From RPQJ01 sp963700045 (GTDB lineage Bacteria > Pseudomonadota > Gammaproteobacteria > Steroidobacterales > Steroidobacteraceae): a stretch of 64,000 bases of DNA. The notes beneath the pieces are model-generated. The model worked only from the letters and a program-made list of their open reading frames with translations. It did not search any database and was not told the DNA's origin. The stretch is taken from contig CAVOWK010000012.1 in the NCBI GenBank assembly GCA_963700045.1, positions 294,853 to 358,852 of the forward strand, read 5' to 3'. Position numbers and translations under genes: made by a program. Below, piece after piece: positions 63,511 to 64,000 of the stretch (position 1 is the first letter of the stretch; each line of letters starts with the position of its first letter).

Positions 63511-64000
63511 ATGAAGCTCGCAACAAAGATCATCGCTGGGGTGCTGCTACTCGTGGCCGGCGCGCTCGGCGCGGCCTTCGTCGCCTGGCGCGTTCCCGAC
63601 CAGCCGGTTTCGGCGCTGCAGGCGAAGTGGGCACCGCCGCCGTCGCAGTTCATCGCGGTGCGCGGCATGCAACTGCACCTGCGCGACGAAGGCCCGCGCG
63701 ACGATCCAATGCCCATCGTGCTGCTGCACGGCACCGGTGCCTCGCTCCACACCTGGGACGGCTGGACCCGGGAGCTGACGCGCGAACGCCGCGTGATCCG
63801 CTTCGACCTGCCCGGCTTCGGACTGACCGGACCCTCACCCGACGGGGTCTACACCATTGAGAGTTACGTCGACACCGTGCTGGCCGTGGCCGACACGCTC
63901 GACCTGCAGCGCTTCATCCTTGCTGGCAACTCGCTCGGCGGCTACGTCGCGTGGGCCACTGCCGCCCTGCACCCGCAGCGCGTCGATCGCCTGATCCTGG
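63511..64000 (+). CDS. Alpha/beta hydrolase (3' end cut off by window)
   Basis: About 163 residues of an alpha/beta hydrolase are visible, open to the window edge. It has an N-terminal membrane anchor or signal (IIAGVLLLVAGALGAAFVAW). The oxyanion segment VLLHGTGASLHTWDGW, the motif FDLPGFGLTGPS and the nucleophile elbow GNSLGG with the catalytic Ser follow. The acid and histidine of the triad lie beyond the window. The substrate is unknown. It begins about 147 bases after the ABC exporter. Confidence 0.88.
   Translation, partial: MKLATKIIAGVLLLVAGALGAAFVAWRVPDQPVSALQAKWAPPPSQFIAVRGMQLHLRDEGPRDDPMPIVLLHGTGASLHTWDGWTRELTRERRVIRFDLPGFGLTGPSPDGVYTIESYVDTVLAVADTLDLQRFILAGNSLGGYVAWATAALHPQRVDRLIL

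Overview
The window reads as one stretch of a high-GC proteobacterial chromosome, most likely a gammaproteobacterium. The priA–argS–SPOR order, the proteobacterial-type gshA, CysB, the fused-type PntA, the CbpA/CbpM pair and the short PolA-like exonuclease fit that class. FixL/FixJ and the ccoGHIS genes point to a microaerobic, cbb3-oxidase-using lifestyle. I see no tRNA or rRNA gene, no CRISPR array, no prophage and no transposase.

Layout. 1–4.3 kb holds the end of a cbb3 oxidase maturation cluster (ccoG, a short FixH-like protein, ccoI, ccoS, a TauE/SafE-family protein). 4.4–8.9 kb holds an Hsp20, a haem-PAS FixL, FixJ, a lone receiver domain and a VIT-family membrane protein. 8.9–11.3 kb holds CbpM/CbpA, thioredoxin TrxC and a small DUF2892 protein. 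11.3–18.7 kb holds a Crp/Fnr regulator, pyruvate carboxylase, an isoaspartyl peptidase, gshA and a DUF2845 protein. 18.7–29.1 kb carries two tandem DUF885 lipoproteins, a thiolase, a dienelactone hydrolase, an SSADH, an MFS efflux pump, ferrochelatase and a VOC protein. 29.1–36.6 kb carries YceI/cytochrome b561 genes and a putrescine-type ABC transporter with gamma-aminobutyraldehyde dehydrogenase. 36.6–44.8 kb is the least gene-dense part, with metabolic genes separated by structured non-coding DNA. 44.9–50.0 kb has pntAB and a sigma-factor operon. 50.3–57.7 kb has priA, argS, a SPOR protein, yifB and cysB. 57.9–64 kb has an OprP-like porin, two tandem sulfate-binding proteins, an ABC exporter and a truncated alpha/beta hydrolase.

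Functional links. The haem sensor kinase FixL, FixJ and a FixT-like lone receiver sit beside the cbb3 assembly genes, which suggests an oxygen-control module. CysB, the porin and the duplicated sulfate-binding proteins look like a sulfur-scavenging block. The ydcSTUVW-like operon couples putrescine uptake to its oxidation, and the gabD-type gene elsewhere in the window could complete the route to succinate.

Most notable non-coding content. (1) A family of very long, perfect inverted repeats shares a conserved 12-nt loop, TGT(C/A)TGCCTTTC. Two are full 140-nt two-hairpin units in opposite orientation (38553–38692 and 43737–43876), and their arm differences are all compensated. A third long hairpin lies at 44030–44099. 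(2) Two candidate small RNAs end in strong intrinsic terminators and expose CTCCCCC loops (43435–43660 and about 36737–36882).

Caution on sequence quality. Five genes (ccoS, the TauE/SafE gene, the isoaspartyl peptidase, pntA and the porin) are broken by single-base insertions, six sites in all. Every one can be repaired by removing one G, usually from a GG or GGG before C. This looks more like assembly error than gene decay.
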